A stretch of 64,000 bases of DNA from Geminicoccus harenae (GCF_019800005.1 NZ_JABGCL010000006.1:186001-250000), one strand, 5' to 3'; positions 36,491-45,631 are shown, counted from the stretch's first letter. A program made the numbers and translations. The notes: generated from the sequence alone by a model not told the origin.

Positions 36491-38128
36491 TCAGGTCACG
36501 AAATTGTCGGCGGTCAGCCTGGTCACGTCGAACAGGGTGATGGTGCCCTGGCCCCAGCCATAGCCGTCGCCGACGAAGGTCGGCTGCCCGGGCTCGGTGT
36601 AGGTGACGTCGGTGACCGGGGTGAAGGCGCCGAGATCGATCACCAGGCTCCTGGCTGCCATACCGTTGAACGAGGCCGATCTCGTGGACACGGCGTCGTC
36701 GGCGCTGGTGATGACGCCGTCGCTGTTGCTGTCCAGGTCGGCGAACCTGAAGTCATAGCTCTGCGCCTCGCCCGTGGCGGAATTGCTCTGCCGCCAGGAG
36801 AACTCCAGCCGGTCGCTGGCGTCGAAGTCGGTGATCAGGTCGTTGACGTGAAAGAAGACATTGGTGGGGCTGTCGGCGGCTTCACGGTCGCCATGCATGC
36901 GGTAGGCGAAGATGTCGGCACCCTCGCCGCCGGTCATGACCGTCCGCTCGCCGGGACGGGCCTCGCTGCTGGCCAGGTCGTCGTTGCCTGCCCCGCCGAT
37001 CAGCCGGTCGCTGCCGATCCCGCCGCGGAGGTGATCATCACCGGCGCCGCCGTCCAGGCGATCGTCGCCAAAGCCGCCGAACAGCCAGTCGTCGCCGTTC
37101 TCGCCGCGCATGTTGTCGTCGGACGTGCCGCCATAGGCGGTATCGTTGCCATCCCCGGCGAACAGGGTCAAAGCACCGTCGTTCTCCGGCCAGCTCAGCT
37201 GGTAGGGCATGTCGATCTGGTCGTCACCGCTGCCGGCATAGACGACATTGGCGCCGCCGCCGGGAAGGATCCGGTCGTTGCCGTCGCCGCCGAGCACGAG
37301 GTCGTCGCCGACCGTGGCATAGATCCGGTCGTCGCCCGCCCCGCCCTCCAGATGCTCGTTGCCTCCCTCGGCCCGGGGCAACTCGTCGACCTCGTAAGGG
37401 CGGTAGCCGCCGACCAGCAGGTCGTTGCCGACCCCGCCCAGCAGGTGATCGTCGCCAGGTCCGCCATAGAGGTCGTCGTTGCCGGCATCGCCGTGGATCG
37501 TGTCGTTGCCGAGATCACCCCACAGCCGGTCGCGGCTGTCGCCGCCGGACAGCAGGTCGTTGCCGTCGCCGCCACTCAGCCGGTCCCACCCGGCATCGCC
37601 CCACAGGCGGTCGTCCTCGTTCTCGCCGTAGAGCAGGTCGTCGCCCGGCCCGCCATACAGCTCGTCCCTGCCGTTGTTGGCATGGATCGTGTCGTTGCCG
37701 GCATCGCCCCAGAGGCGGTCGCGGCCGTCACCGTCCCAGATGACGTCGTTGCCATCGCCGCCGCTGACCCGGTCGTGGCCGGAGGCACCCTTGATCAGGT
37801 CATTGCCCGCCTCGGCGCGCAGGAGGTCGTCGCCGTCCCCGCCCGAAAGCTCGTCGTTGCCGGTCCCGCCGTAGAGCGTGTCGTTGCCGCCGTCGCCCCA
37901 GAGCCGGTCGCGGTCGCGGCCGCCCTCGATATGGTCGTTGCCGTCGCCGCCGCTGACCATGTCGAAGCCGTCTTCGCCATAGATCCGGTCGTTGCCTTCC
38001 TGGCCGAAGATCAGGTCGCCGCCGGCCCGGCCGAACAGGGTGTCGTTGCCCTTCAGCCCGTCGATCGTGTCGGCCGCGACCGTGCCGTAGATCCGGTCGT
38101 TGCCATTGGTCCCGGTGAGTGTCGCCAT
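36491..38128 (-). CDS. RTX-type calcium-binding repeat protein
   Basis: This is a 545-residue protein made mostly of GGxGxDxxx nonapeptides that form a calcium-filled beta-roll. Residues 25-240 hold 24 uninterrupted 9-residue units; further units run to about residue 390. The C-terminal 150 residues contain an EF-hand-like loop DLDSNSDGVITSADD and no repeats. No enzymatic domain and no signal peptide are visible, so secretion through a type I system with a C-terminal signal is likely. It may serve as an extracellular matrix or adhesion protein. It lies downstream of gatB behind a strong hairpin with its own AT-rich upstream region. Confidence 0.88.
   Translation of the reverse strand: MATLTGTNGNDRIYGTVAADTIDGLKGNDTLFGRAGGDLIFGQEGNDRIYGEDGFDMVSGGDGNDHIEGGRDRDRLWGDGGNDTLYGGTGNDELSGGDGDDLLRAEAGNDLIKGASGHDRVSGGDGNDVIWDGDGRDRLWGDAGNDTIHANNGRDELYGGPGDDLLYGENEDDRLWGDAGWDRLSGGDGNDLLSGGDSRDRLWGDLGNDTIHGDAGNDDLYGGPGDDHLLGGVGNDLLVGGYRPYEVDELPRAEGGNEHLEGGAGDDRIYATVGDDLVLGGDGNDRILPGGGANVVYAGSGDDQIDMPYQLSWPENDGALTLFAGDGNDTAYGGTSDDNMRGENGDDWLFGGFGDDRLDGGAGDDHLRGGIGSDRLIGGAGNDDLASSEARPGERTVMTGGEGADIFAYRMHGDREAADSPTNVFFHVNDLITDFDASDRLEFSWRQSNSATGEAQSYDFRFADLDSNSDGVITSADDAVSTRSASFNGMAARSLVIDLGAFTPVTDVTYTEPGQPTFVGDGYGWGQGTITLFDVTRLTADNFVT
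37382..37948 (-). repeat. 189-bp higher-order tandem repeat inside the RTX gene
   Basis: Three consecutive blocks of seven nonapeptides each (63 residues, 189 bp) occupy residues 61-123, 124-186 and 187-249. Every block starts GDGND, and its second unit reads xxxRDRLWG followed by a GNDT unit. The pattern implies duplication of a seven-unit module after the nonapeptide array formed. Confidence 0.7.
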
Positions 38129-38202
38129 CTGCCGACTCCCTGGTCGCGGCGATGAGGCCCGTGATGATCGTTCCTCATGACTCCGATTGCAGCGATCCGG
38201 GG

Positions 38203-38260
38203 ATCACCATTACGTGATGACAAACGAATTATTTACACTTGGTAATTTTTTGCCATAGTC
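38203..38260. promoter_or_regulatory. AT-rich upstream region of the RTX gene with a palindrome
   Basis: ATCAC (38203-38207) and GTGAT (38214-38218) form a perfect palindrome around a 6-base spacer. It is followed by an AT-rich patch (about 38219-38260) that stands out in this GC-rich window. It lies 75-130 bases before the RTX start and probably contains its promoter and an operator; the regulator is unknown. Confidence 0.4.
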
Positions 38261-38297
38261 GGCTGAGCCAGAAAGCAGTGGCGACAGGCGCCGGGGC

Positions 38298-38332
38298 GGC
38301 GCCGGCTGGCCGGAAGCCTGCCAGCCGGCGCC
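38298..38332 (-). terminator. Hairpin terminator after the gatCAB operon
   Basis: A perfect 13-bp GC-rich stem (38298-38310 with 38320-38332) encloses a 9-base loop, starting 8 bases past the gatB stop. There is no U-tract, but this is the strongest hairpin in the window. Confidence 0.6.
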
Positions 38333-38339
38333 TGCCTGA

Positions 38340-39791
38340 TCAGAGCCCCAGCTTCTTCGCCACGATCTCGTTGACCACGCCCGGATTGGCCTTGCCGCCC
38401 GTGGCCTTCATGACTTGGCCGGTGAACCAGCCGGCGACCTTCGGGTTCTTCTGGACGGTGGCGACCTGGCCCGGATTGTCGGCGATCAGCTTGTCGATGA
38501 TCGCTTCGATGGCGCCGGTGTCGGTCACCTGCTTCATCCCGCGCTCCTCGACGATCTTGTCCGGCGCATCGCCGGTCTCGAACATGATCGCGAAGACGTC
38601 CTTGGCGAGCCGGCCGGAAAGGGTGCCGTCCTTGATCAGGGACAGGAGCTTGCCGAGGTCGGCAGCGCTGATCGGGCTGTCGGTGATGGACTTGCCGGCC
38701 TTGTTCAGCTGGCCGAACAGCTCGGTGATGATCCAGTTCGCGGCCTGCTTCGGATCGCCGTGCCTGGCGGCCTCCTCGTAATATTCGGAGGTCTCGCGCT
38801 CGGCGACCAGCACCCCGGCGTCGTAGGACGAGAGGCCGTATTCCGTCATGAAGCGGGCGCGCTTCTCGTCGGGCAGCTCCGGCAGGGTCGCCTTGATCTG
38901 CTCGACGAAGTCGTCCGGCAGCTCCAGCGGCAGCAGGTCGGGGTCCGGGAAGTAGCGGTAGTCGTGCGCCTCTTCCTTGGAGCGCATCGAGCGGGTCTCG
39001 CCCTTCACCGAATCGAACAGGCGGGTCTCCTGCTCGATCACCCCGCCGCTTTCCAGGATGTCGACCTGGCGACGCGCCTCATACTCGATGGCGCGGGCCA
39101 CGAAGCGCATGGAGTTGACGTTCTTGATCTCGCAGCGCGTGCCGAACGGCTGCCCTGGCTTGCGCACCGAGACGTTGGCGTCGCAACGGAGCGAGCCTTC
39201 CTCCATGTTGCCGTCGCACGTCCCGAGATAGCGCAGGATCGAGCGCAGCTTGCGCATGTAGAGGACGGCTTCCTCGGGATCGCGGATGTCCGGCTCGCTC
39301 ACGATCTCCATGAGCGCCACGCCCGAGCGGTTCAGGTCGATCAGCGTGGTGTCGTGGCCCTGGTCGTGGATCGACTTGCCGGCGTCCTGCTCCAGATGGA
39401 GGCGGGTGATGCCGATCGGGCGCTGCGTGCCGTCCGGCATGTCCAGGATCAGCTCGCCCTTGCCCACGATCGGGTGCTGGTACTGGCTGATCTGGTAGCC
39501 CTGCGGCAGGTCCGGATAGAAATAGTTCTTCCGCTCGAACACCGAGACCTTGTTGATCTCGGCCTTCAGGCCGAGGCCAGTGCGGACAGCCTGCTCGACG
39601 CAATAGGCGTTCACCACCGGCAGCATGCCGGGCATGCCGGCATCGACCGGGCTGACCTGGGTGTTGGGCTCGGCGCCATAGGCGGTGGCCGCACCGCTGA
39701 ACAGCTTGGCCTGGCTGGAAACCTGCGCGTGCACCTCGAGACCGACCACGATCTCCCAGGTGCCGGTGTTGCCTTCGATGGTCCAGCTCAT
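38340..39791 (-). CDS. gatB: Aspartyl/glutamyl-tRNA amidotransferase subunit B
   Basis: This is the 483-residue kinase subunit of GatCAB, which converts misacylated Glu-tRNA-Gln or Asp-tRNA-Asn to the amide form. It begins [23 protein letters not shown], has [19 protein letters not shown] near residues 90-108, [14 protein letters not shown] near 197-210, and a C-terminal YqeY-like tRNA-binding tail ending [10 protein letters not shown]. It overlaps gatA by 4 bases and is the last gene of gatCAB. Confidence 0.97.
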   Translation of the reverse strand: MSWTIEGNTGTWEIVVGLEVHAQVSSQAKLFSGAATAYGAEPNTQVSPVDAGMPGMLPVVNAYCVEQAVRTGLGLKAEINKVSVFERKNYFYPDLPQGYQISQYQHPIVGKGELILDMPDGTQRPIGITRLHLEQDAGKSIHDQGHDTTLIDLNRSGVALMEIVSEPDIRDPEEAVLYMRKLRSILRYLGTCDGNMEEGSLRCDANVSVRKPGQPFGTRCEIKNVNSMRFVARAIEYEARRQVDILESGGVIEQETRLFDSVKGETRSMRSKEEAHDYRYFPDPDLLPLELPDDFVEQIKATLPELPDEKRARFMTEYGLSSYDAGVLVAERETSEYYEEAARHGDPKQAANWIITELFGQLNKAGKSITDSPISAADLGKLLSLIKDGTLSGRLAKDVFAIMFETGDAPDKIVEERGMKQVTDTGAIEAIIDKLIADNPGQVATVQKNPKVAGWFTGQVMKATGGKANPGVVNEIVAKKLGL

Positions 39792-41272
39792 GCCCGAGCC
39801 TCGATTCCGTAGGGAAGCGTGTTGAACTGCGCGGCCTCTTCCAGCGCCGCACCGATCTGGAGGACGGTCGGCTCGTCCCAGGGCTTGCCCATGATCTGCA
39901 GGCCCAGCGGCAGGCCGTCCGAGGACAGGCCGGCCGGCACGCTCATGCCCGGCAGGCCCGTCAGGTTGGCGGTCACGGTGAACACGTCGTTCAGGTACAT
40001 GGCGACCGGGTCGTCCGGCTCCTCGCCGATGCGGAAGGCCGGGGTGGGGGTGGTCGGCGCGAGGACAGCGTCGACCTCCCCGAACACCTTCCGGAAGTCA
40101 TTGACCAGGATGCGGCGGACCTTCTGCGCCTTGACGTAGTAGGCGTCGTAATAGCCGGCCGAGAGCACATAGGTGCCGATCATGATCCGGCGCTTGGCTT
40201 CGTCGCCGAAGCCGGCGCCGCGCGACTTCTCGTAGGTCTCGGTGAGGTTGCGGCCGTCGACCCGCAGGCCGTAGCGCATGCCGTCATAGCGGGCGAGGTT
40301 GGAAGACACCTCGGCCGGCGCGATGATGTAGTAGGTCGCGAGCGCATAACGACTGTGCGGCAGCGAGACTTCCTTCACCTCGGCACCCTGGGCGCGCAGC
40401 CAGTCGGCGCCCTGCTGCCAGAGCCGGTCGATCTCGGGCGAGAGGCCCTCGACGCGGTACTCCTTGGGGATGCCGATCTTCAGCCCTTTCAGCGACTTGC
40501 CGATCCCGGCCGCGAAGTCCGGCACCGGCAGGTCGGCGGACGTGCTGTCGTTCGGGTCGTGGCCGGCCATCGCCTGCAGGAGCAGGGCGCAGTCTTGGAC
40601 ATTGCGGGCGAAGGCACCGGCCTGGTCCAGCGAGGAGGCATAGGCGATGATGCCGAAGCGCGAGCAGCGCCCATAGGTCGGCTTGATCCCGGTGATGCCG
40701 GTATAGGCGGCCGGCTGGCGGATCGAGCCGCCCGTGTCGGTGCCGGTCGCGGCCAGGCACATGCGTGCGGCCACGGCCACGGCCGAGCCGCCCGAGCTGC
40801 CGCCCGGCACCAGCGGCTTGGCGTCGCCCGGCCGGGTCCAGGGGCTCTTCACCGGGCCGAACGCGCTGTTCAGGTTGGCCGAGCCCATGCCGAACTGGTC
40901 GAGGCTGGTCTTGCCCAGGCAGACCGCACCGGCCTCCCAGAGCTTGCTTGTGACCGTGCTCTCATAGGGCGGGACGAAGCTGCCCAGGATGTTCGAGGCG
41001 GCAGTGGTGCGGATGCCCTTGGTGCAGAACAGGTCCTTCACCGCGATCGGAATACCTTCCAGCGGGCCGGCCTCGCCCTTGGCGATGCGCTCGTCCGCGG
41101 CCTTGGCCATGGCCAGCGCCTGCTCGGGCGTCTCGGTGATGAAGGCGTTGAGCGCCCGGTGGCACTCCATCTGGGCGATGGAGGCCTCGGTCAGCTCGAC
41201 CGCCTTGAATTCCTTTGCGGCCAGGCCCTTGCGGGCGTCGGCCAGCGTCAGCCGGTGGAGATCCACGCTCAT
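39788..41272 (-). CDS. gatA: Aspartyl/glutamyl-tRNA amidotransferase subunit A
   Basis: This 494-residue amidase releases ammonia from glutamine for tRNA transamidation. The Ser-cisSer-Lys triad is seen as AVKDLF (Lys near residue 79), [15 protein letters not shown] (near 154-168) and [16 protein letters not shown] (near 176-191). It overlaps gatC by 4 bases and gatB by 4 bases, so the three subunits are translationally coupled, as expected for a stoichiometric complex. Confidence 0.97.
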   Translation of the reverse strand: MSVDLHRLTLADARKGLAAKEFKAVELTEASIAQMECHRALNAFITETPEQALAMAKAADERIAKGEAGPLEGIPIAVKDLFCTKGIRTTAASNILGSFVPPYESTVTSKLWEAGAVCLGKTSLDQFGMGSANLNSAFGPVKSPWTRPGDAKPLVPGGSSGGSAVAVAARMCLAATGTDTGGSIRQPAAYTGITGIKPTYGRCSRFGIIAYASSLDQAGAFARNVQDCALLLQAMAGHDPNDSTSADLPVPDFAAGIGKSLKGLKIGIPKEYRVEGLSPEIDRLWQQGADWLRAQGAEVKEVSLPHSRYALATYYIIAPAEVSSNLARYDGMRYGLRVDGRNLTETYEKSRGAGFGDEAKRRIMIGTYVLSAGYYDAYYVKAQKVRRILVNDFRKVFGEVDAVLAPTTPTPAFRIGEEPDDPVAMYLNDVFTVTANLTGLPGMSVPAGLSSDGLPLGLQIMGKPWDEPTVLQIGAALEEAAQFNTLPYGIEARA

Positions 41273-41556
41273 TCGACCACCTTCGGCACCACGAAATAGC
41301 CATCCTGCTGGGCCGGCGCGTTCGCCAGCACGTCGTCGCGGCGGTTGCCGTCGGTCACCTGGTCGGCCCGCCAGTCCTGGGTGATCGGCATGACCGAGCG
41401 CAGCGGCTCGACCGCATCGGTATCCACCTCGCCCAACTGCTCGACCCAGCCGAGGATGCCGGACAGCTCGGTTGCCAGATGCTCCTGCTGCTCCTCAGGA
41501 ACCTCGAGGCGGGCCAGGTGCGCGATCTTCGCCACCGTGGCCTTGTCGATCGCCAT
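41269..41556 (-). CDS. gatC: Aspartyl/glutamyl-tRNA amidotransferase subunit C
   Basis: This 95-residue subunit stabilises GatAB. It starts [19 protein letters not shown] and has [22 protein letters not shown] near residues 32-53, then [20 protein letters not shown] at the end, all diagnostic of GatC. ATG 41556 sits 6 bases after GGAGA. It is the first gene of the operon and divergent from ruvX. A terminator-like hairpin lies in its short leader. Confidence 0.95.
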   Translation of the reverse strand: MAIDKATVAKIAHLARLEVPEEQQEHLATELSGILGWVEQLGEVDTDAVEPLRSVMPITQDWRADQVTDGNRRDDVLANAPAQQDGYFVVPKVVE

Positions 41557-41587
41557 GGATCTCTGGTCTCCTGCACGCGAAAAACGG

Positions 41588-41611
41588 AAAAACGCGGCCG
41601 GATTTGGCCGC
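41588..41611 (-). terminator. Terminator-like hairpin with U-tract in the gatCAB leader
   Basis: GCGGCC (41594-41599) pairs with GGCCGC (41606-41611) around a 6-base loop. On the minus strand the stem is followed by G then TTTTT (41592-41588), and after CCG by a second T-run (41584-41580). This is a classic intrinsic terminator shape, 31 bases before the gatC start. It could attenuate gatCAB or stop antisense transcription coming from ruvX. Confidence 0.5.
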
Positions 41612-41630
41612 AAAAGGCGCACGGAAGCTA

Positions 41631-42113
41631 GTGTCACCGTCCATCTTCCGCAACCATGCCGACTTCGCGGCAACCCTGCCCAGGCGCGGCGGCCTCCTGG
41701 CCCTGGACGTCAGCAAGCGGGCGATCGGCCTTGCCGGCACCGATGCCGAGCGGCGGATGGTGACGCCGCTGTTCACCCATGCCCGCAAGTCCTGGGCCCA
41801 TGACCGGGAGACGCTGCTCCGGCTCCTGCGCGGGCGGCGGCCGGTGGGCCTGGTGGTCGGCTGGCCGCTCGGCCTGGACGACCGGGAGGGGGAGGCCTGC
41901 GACCGGGTCCGCAACTTCCTGGACCTGTTCGTGCCGCTGGCGGGTCTCCCTGTGTTCCTGCAGGACGAGCGGTTCACCACCGGCGGGGTGGAAGCCGCGA
42001 TCGAGGCGGGCGAGCTTCCGCCGCCGGGCAGGGACGGGAAGATCGACCATCTGGCGGCGGCGCTGATCCTGGGCGAGGCACTGCGGTCGATCGGGGCACA
42101 GCCGACCGAATAG
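41631..42113 (+). CDS. ruvX: Putative pre-16S rRNA nuclease / Holliday junction resolvase RuvX (YqgF)
   Basis: This is a 160-residue RNase H-fold protein. It has [17 protein letters not shown] near residues 22-38 with the catalytic aspartate, [13 protein letters not shown] near 73-85, [15 protein letters not shown] near 112-126 and [15 protein letters not shown] near the C-terminus; these fit YqgF, which trims the 5' end of 16S rRNA. GTG 41631 follows GGAAG; other in-frame starts reach back into gatC. The DVSKRAIG motif replaces the commoner DxGxKRIG. Divergent gatC-ruvX gives a shared 74-base intergenic region. Confidence 0.87.
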   Translation: MSPSIFRNHADFAATLPRRGGLLALDVSKRAIGLAGTDAERRMVTPLFTHARKSWAHDRETLLRLLRGRRPVGLVVGWPLGLDDREGEACDRVRNFLDLFVPLAGLPVFLQDERFTTGGVEAAIEAGELPPPGRDGKIDHLAAALILGEALRSIGAQPTE

Positions 42114-42146
42114 GATGCGACAGATTCTCCCGGTATTTTCCGGAAC

Positions 42147-42175
42147 TTGAAAAGATAAATCCGGCAAAACAAGAT
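42147..42175 (+). promoter_or_regulatory. Candidate sigma-70-like promoter for the sedolisin gene
   Basis: TTGAAA at 42147-42152 (5 of 6 matches to the -35 consensus) is spaced 17 bases from CAAGAT at 42170-42175 (3 of 6 to -10). It lies in an AT-rich patch, 48 bases before ATG 42223. The -10 match is poor. Confidence 0.3.
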
Positions 42176-42222
42176 TTCCTGTGCGGAAGGCACCCAATAA
42201 ATTGCCCAAGGCGGGAATCCAC

Positions 42223-45021
42223 ATGCCCAAGATCGAGAATTCGACGTACCTGGATTTTGCGGCCTACCGGAGCACGGACAAGACTACCGTCGCTGAAGCG
42301 TACAATCTGGATCCTTCGCAAATACATGCGGCACCTCCCGACTTGACGATCAACGTGGCGCTGAGCCTGGAGCGCGCCAACGACCCGACCGAGCTGCTCA
42401 GCCAGGACTGGGGAACGCGCCAGAAGCTGCTCGCCGAGATGGAGGCGGACGGCTCGCTCTGGACGACCTTCGGCGCGGATCCGGCGGCCTATGACGCGCT
42501 GGTCGCCAGGCTGCACGACAGCGGCATCACCACGCTGGACACCGGGGATGGCTATGTCTCCTCCCCGGAGTCGCGCACGGTCTGGGTCACGCTGGATGCG
42601 GAGGGCTTCCAGAACCTGTTCGGCACCGAGCTGCTGGTGGTCGGCGATCCGGAAGAACCGGAGTTCGCGTTCTGGAATGGTGAGCTGTCATTGCCCGACG
42701 GCTGGGACGTCGACCTCGCCGGCATCTGGCTCGACTTCGAGGCCGGCCCGGACCCGGTGCTCCTGACGGACCATCAGACAGGCTTGGTGGAAGGGGCGCA
42801 AAGCATCGGCAACGAGCTGGCTCACAAGGGGGAGACCCCGCAGTTCACGCCGGTCGAGATCGCGCGAATGTATAATTTCCCGGTCACAGAGGGGCCGACC
42901 AGCACGATTGCGCTGATCGAGACCGGCATCGGCGATGCGATTCCGGAGGATGCGCAAACCGACTTCCAGACGAGACTGGACGACTACCGGCAGACCATCG
43001 GGGTCGGCGGTTCCGGCAAGTACTATGTGGATAATCCGGACGGCCAGATCTACGAGGAGGAGGGTGCCGGCGAGCGTTCGCTCGATGTCGGGGTGGTGGC
43101 GGGCGCTGCACCCGACAGCACCATCGGCCTGTACAATGGCAGCGGCCCTGACGGGACGGTCTTCACCTCGTACCAGAGCGCCATCTGGGACCTGGAGCAG
43201 AATCCCGAAGTCCTGTCCTCCTCGTTCAGCGACATCCAGCTGCCGTCACCCGACTCCCCGTTCCTGAACGCTTATCAGGAACTGTTCGTCGACGCGGCCC
43301 TGCGCAACGAATCCGTGTTCATCGCGATCGGCGATGGCGGCTCGGGCGACCATACCGAGAACGGCCTCAACAATGTCGGAGCGATCAGTTCCAGCCCCTA
43401 TGTCGTGACGGTCGGCGGCACCTCGATCACCACGCCGGCCTCTGCCGGCGGCGACGACACGCTCGACGACATCGTGGAGGCCGTGGGCCAGCATGATCTC
43501 GATACGCTCGCCCAGCTCATCGCGGGTGGCCTGAAGTCTCTGCCGGAGAATGCGCAGGAGCCGTCCATCCTGGTCGAGACGGTCTGGAACCAGTATTTCC
43601 TCGATGGCTACGAGCTCACGCCGACGATCTTCGACAATGCCGCCACCTCGGGTGGCGTCGACATCACCCAGGACACGCCCTGGTACCAGACCGCGTTCGG
43701 GCTGACGCCCACTTCCACGGACCCGGAAGGCGGGACCGGTCGCGGCGTGCCGGATGTGTCGGGCCTGGCCGGCGGCAACATGTACTACACGGTGCCCAAC
43801 GAGGACATGCAGGGCACCACCTGGTCCGGCGGCACCAGCGCATCGACCCCGCTCTGGGCGGCGCTGACCGCGCGGATCAATGCCGTGTTCGCCGAGCAGG
43901 GGCTGCCCAACCTGGGCTTCATGAACGACCTGCTCTACACCGCAGCGGCGGTGGCGCCTGGCTCGTTCAACGACATCCAGCTCGGCAACAACACGACCAG
44001 CTTCGGGGTGAACAGCGAGGGCCAGCTCATCCTCACCGGGTTCGGCTATGAAGCCGGCCCTGGCTACGACCTGACCACCGGGCTGGGCTCGCCCAACGGC
44101 GTCCTCCTGACGGAGGCGCTCACCACGATCGCCCACAGCCAGCTCCACTCGGAGGCGCCGGGCGTCCTGGACGATGCTGGTGGCAGTGCGACCGAGCAGA
44201 GCCTGCTGCTCCAGCCGATCCTCGCCGCTGACGGCGGAATCGACTTGGTCGCGTCGGGCGGCACGGTATCCTGGAACGCCAGTGCCGGCTCCCCTCACGC
44301 CTGGACCAGCCAGTTCGCGCAGCAGGTCCTGCAGGCGGATTTCGACGGCGACCTAGTGCGCCTGTTCGACGAGCATGGGCAGTCGCGCCCCTACGAGCTG
44401 GCGCTCGACCAGGGGGACGATCTAGCGATCACCATCGGCGGCGAGGCCACCGGGACGCCGCAGGCCGATCTCACCAACGATTACGGCTTCGTCGACTATG
44501 TGACGGGTGAGCTGGACAGCGCGTTGCAGGTGGCGCGTGCCGTGGCCGTGGCGAACACGGCCGGAGGAGCGGACGATCAGGAGGCGATCGTGCGGCTGCG
44601 CCAGAACGGCAAGAAGGAGGTCGCGGTCCTGTTCTACGAGGTTGACGACTTCACCGGCCGGATCGGCGACCTGGCGCCCGGCGACGAGGGCTATGACGCC
44701 GCCACGCTGGGGCGCGCCTATGCGAACGAGGAGGGCGAGGCGTGGATCGAGGGGCCGGGCTTTGGCGAGTTCCTGCAGACCAGCATCATCGACGTCGATG
44801 CCGGCGACCTGATCGCCATGCGGCTCTCGGCTGGTGACGACGAGTTCTTCGCCTTTGCCGATGCCAACGAGCAGGTGGGCGGCGCGCCGGCCACGCACTT
44901 GTGGAACTACGGCCTGAATACCTGGGGCTGGGAGGACATGAAGGGCGGCGACTTCGACTACAACGACATCGTCGTCCAGATCGACTTCACCAGCGCTACC
45001 GGCAGCGCCCTGGTGGCGTGA
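42223..45021 (+). CDS. S53 family serine-carboxyl protease (sedolisin) with DUF4114-like C-terminus
   Basis: This is a 932-residue acid-type protease. Residues 1-170 resemble the pro-kumamolisin activation domain; then the catalytic domain shows the Glu-Asp pair in GERSLDVGVVAGAAP near 283-297, SSSFSD near 333-338, and the serine in SGGTSASTPLWAAL near 535-548, with calcium-site-like DLTTGLGSPNG near 618. After the protease comes a 290-residue extension ending WGWEDMKGGDFDYNDIVVQI, a DUF4114 signature shared with the phosphodiesterase at 3506-5491. No signal peptide is visible, which suggests type I export. ATG 42223 is preferred over GTG 42181 because of a better ribosome-binding site. Confidence 0.9.
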   Translation: MPKIENSTYLDFAAYRSTDKTTVAEAYNLDPSQIHAAPPDLTINVALSLERANDPTELLSQDWGTRQKLLAEMEADGSLWTTFGADPAAYDALVARLHDSGITTLDTGDGYVSSPESRTVWVTLDAEGFQNLFGTELLVVGDPEEPEFAFWNGELSLPDGWDVDLAGIWLDFEAGPDPVLLTDHQTGLVEGAQSIGNELAHKGETPQFTPVEIARMYNFPVTEGPTSTIALIETGIGDAIPEDAQTDFQTRLDDYRQTIGVGGSGKYYVDNPDGQIYEEEGAGERSLDVGVVAGAAPDSTIGLYNGSGPDGTVFTSYQSAIWDLEQNPEVLSSSFSDIQLPSPDSPFLNAYQELFVDAALRNESVFIAIGDGGSGDHTENGLNNVGAISSSPYVVTVGGTSITTPASAGGDDTLDDIVEAVGQHDLDTLAQLIAGGLKSLPENAQEPSILVETVWNQYFLDGYELTPTIFDNAATSGGVDITQDTPWYQTAFGLTPTSTDPEGGTGRGVPDVSGLAGGNMYYTVPNEDMQGTTWSGGTSASTPLWAALTARINAVFAEQGLPNLGFMNDLLYTAAAVAPGSFNDIQLGNNTTSFGVNSEGQLILTGFGYEAGPGYDLTTGLGSPNGVLLTEALTTIAHSQLHSEAPGVLDDAGGSATEQSLLLQPILAADGGIDLVASGGTVSWNASAGSPHAWTSQFAQQVLQADFDGDLVRLFDEHGQSRPYELALDQGDDLAITIGGEATGTPQADLTNDYGFVDYVTGELDSALQVARAVAVANTAGGADDQEAIVRLRQNGKKEVAVLFYEVDDFTGRIGDLAPGDEGYDAATLGRAYANEEGEAWIEGPGFGEFLQTSIIDVDAGDLIAMRLSAGDDEFFAFADANEQVGGAPATHLWNYGLNTWGWEDMKGGDFDYNDIVVQIDFTSATGSALVA

Positions 45022-45041
45022 CGCGAAGCGGTCTGCCGGCG

Positions 45042-45067
45042 CCCGGCCAGCCATCCGGCTGGCCGGG
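45042..45067. terminator. Bidirectional hairpin between sedolisin and DUF4142 genes
   Basis: A perfect 11-bp GC stem (45042-45052 with 45057-45067) has tetraloop ATCC. It sits in the 64-base gap between convergent stops and can serve both genes. There is no U-tract. Confidence 0.6.
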
Positions 45068-45085
45068 ACGGGCCGGTGGCGCGGC

Positions 45086-45631
45086 TCAGGGTTCCACGGC
45101 CTGCATCATGGCGCGGGCGGCTTCCAGCCGGTCTCGGAGCTGCGGCAGGGTCTCGGCCGCGAGCCTGGTCAGCACCTCGTCCTGCGATCGCTCCGCCGCC
45201 TGATAGCCCAGGATCTCCTGCTCCAGGGCCTGGACCTGGATCTCGGCGTAGCGCCGGCTGAGCGCCAGGAAGTCCAGGGGCTCGAGATTCTCCAGGACGA
45301 CCCGGTGCCCGAACTGCTTGCCTTCCGGCAGGGTGACGTTCTCCGCCCGGGCGACCTCCTGCAGGCGCGCGATCTGCTCCAGGCGGAATGCCGCCATGGC
45401 TTGCGCGAACTCCTTGACCTCCGGCCGCGTGTCCTTGGACGCGGCGAGGGTGGAGGCCTGCTCCTGCAGCACCGCCGAGCTGTGGGCGAACACCAGGAAC
45501 TCGCCGCGATCGATCGGCTCCGCTGCGGGTGCGGCGGCCTCCTGGGCCAGCGCAGGGGCGGGCGGAAGCTGCGGCGCCAGCAGGGCCAGCGTGGCGCCCA
45601 GCAGCAGGAGCGGGGTCGGACGGGTCGTCAT
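45086..45631 (-). CDS. DUF4142 domain periplasmic protein at the end of the nap operon
   Basis: This is a roughly 181-residue protein with a signal peptide (residues 1-27, hydrophobic core LLLLGATLALLAP, cleavage after ALAQ). The mature part is helical: FLVFAHSSAVLQEQASTL and EVKEFAQAMAAFRLEQIARL followed by two more long helices, the four-helix, ferritin-like layout of DUF4142. No metal-ligand set is obvious to me. Its ATG overlaps the napC stop as TGATG, so it is translationally coupled; a start at 45640 is also possible. It probably works in the periplasm with the nitrate reductase, but its function is unknown. Confidence 0.78.
   Translation of the reverse strand: MTTRPTPLLLLGATLALLAPQLPPAPALAQEAAAPAAEPIDRGEFLVFAHSSAVLQEQASTLAASKDTRPEVKEFAQAMAAFRLEQIARLQEVARAENVTLPEGKQFGHRVVLENLEPLDFLALSRRYAEIQVQALEQEILGYQAAERSQDEVLTRLAAETLPQLRDRLEAARAMMQAVEP

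Noticed and set aside
37195..37948. Possible CRISPR-like array in the regularly spaced repeats
   Set aside because: The spacing is 27 bp and multiples, in frame with coding nonapeptides; repeats are degenerate protein-coding units, not identical repeats with unique spacers.
36455..38155. 566-codon plus-strand frame opposite the RTX gene with apparent VVA repeats
   Set aside because: Its repeats are the complement of the RTX nonapeptide codons; it has no independent domain.
42114..42222. Horizontal acquisition of the sedolisin gene based on its AT-rich leader
   Set aside because: Only the short upstream leader and first codons are AT-rich; the coding region has the same GC-rich codon use as neighbours and there is no mobile-element remnant.
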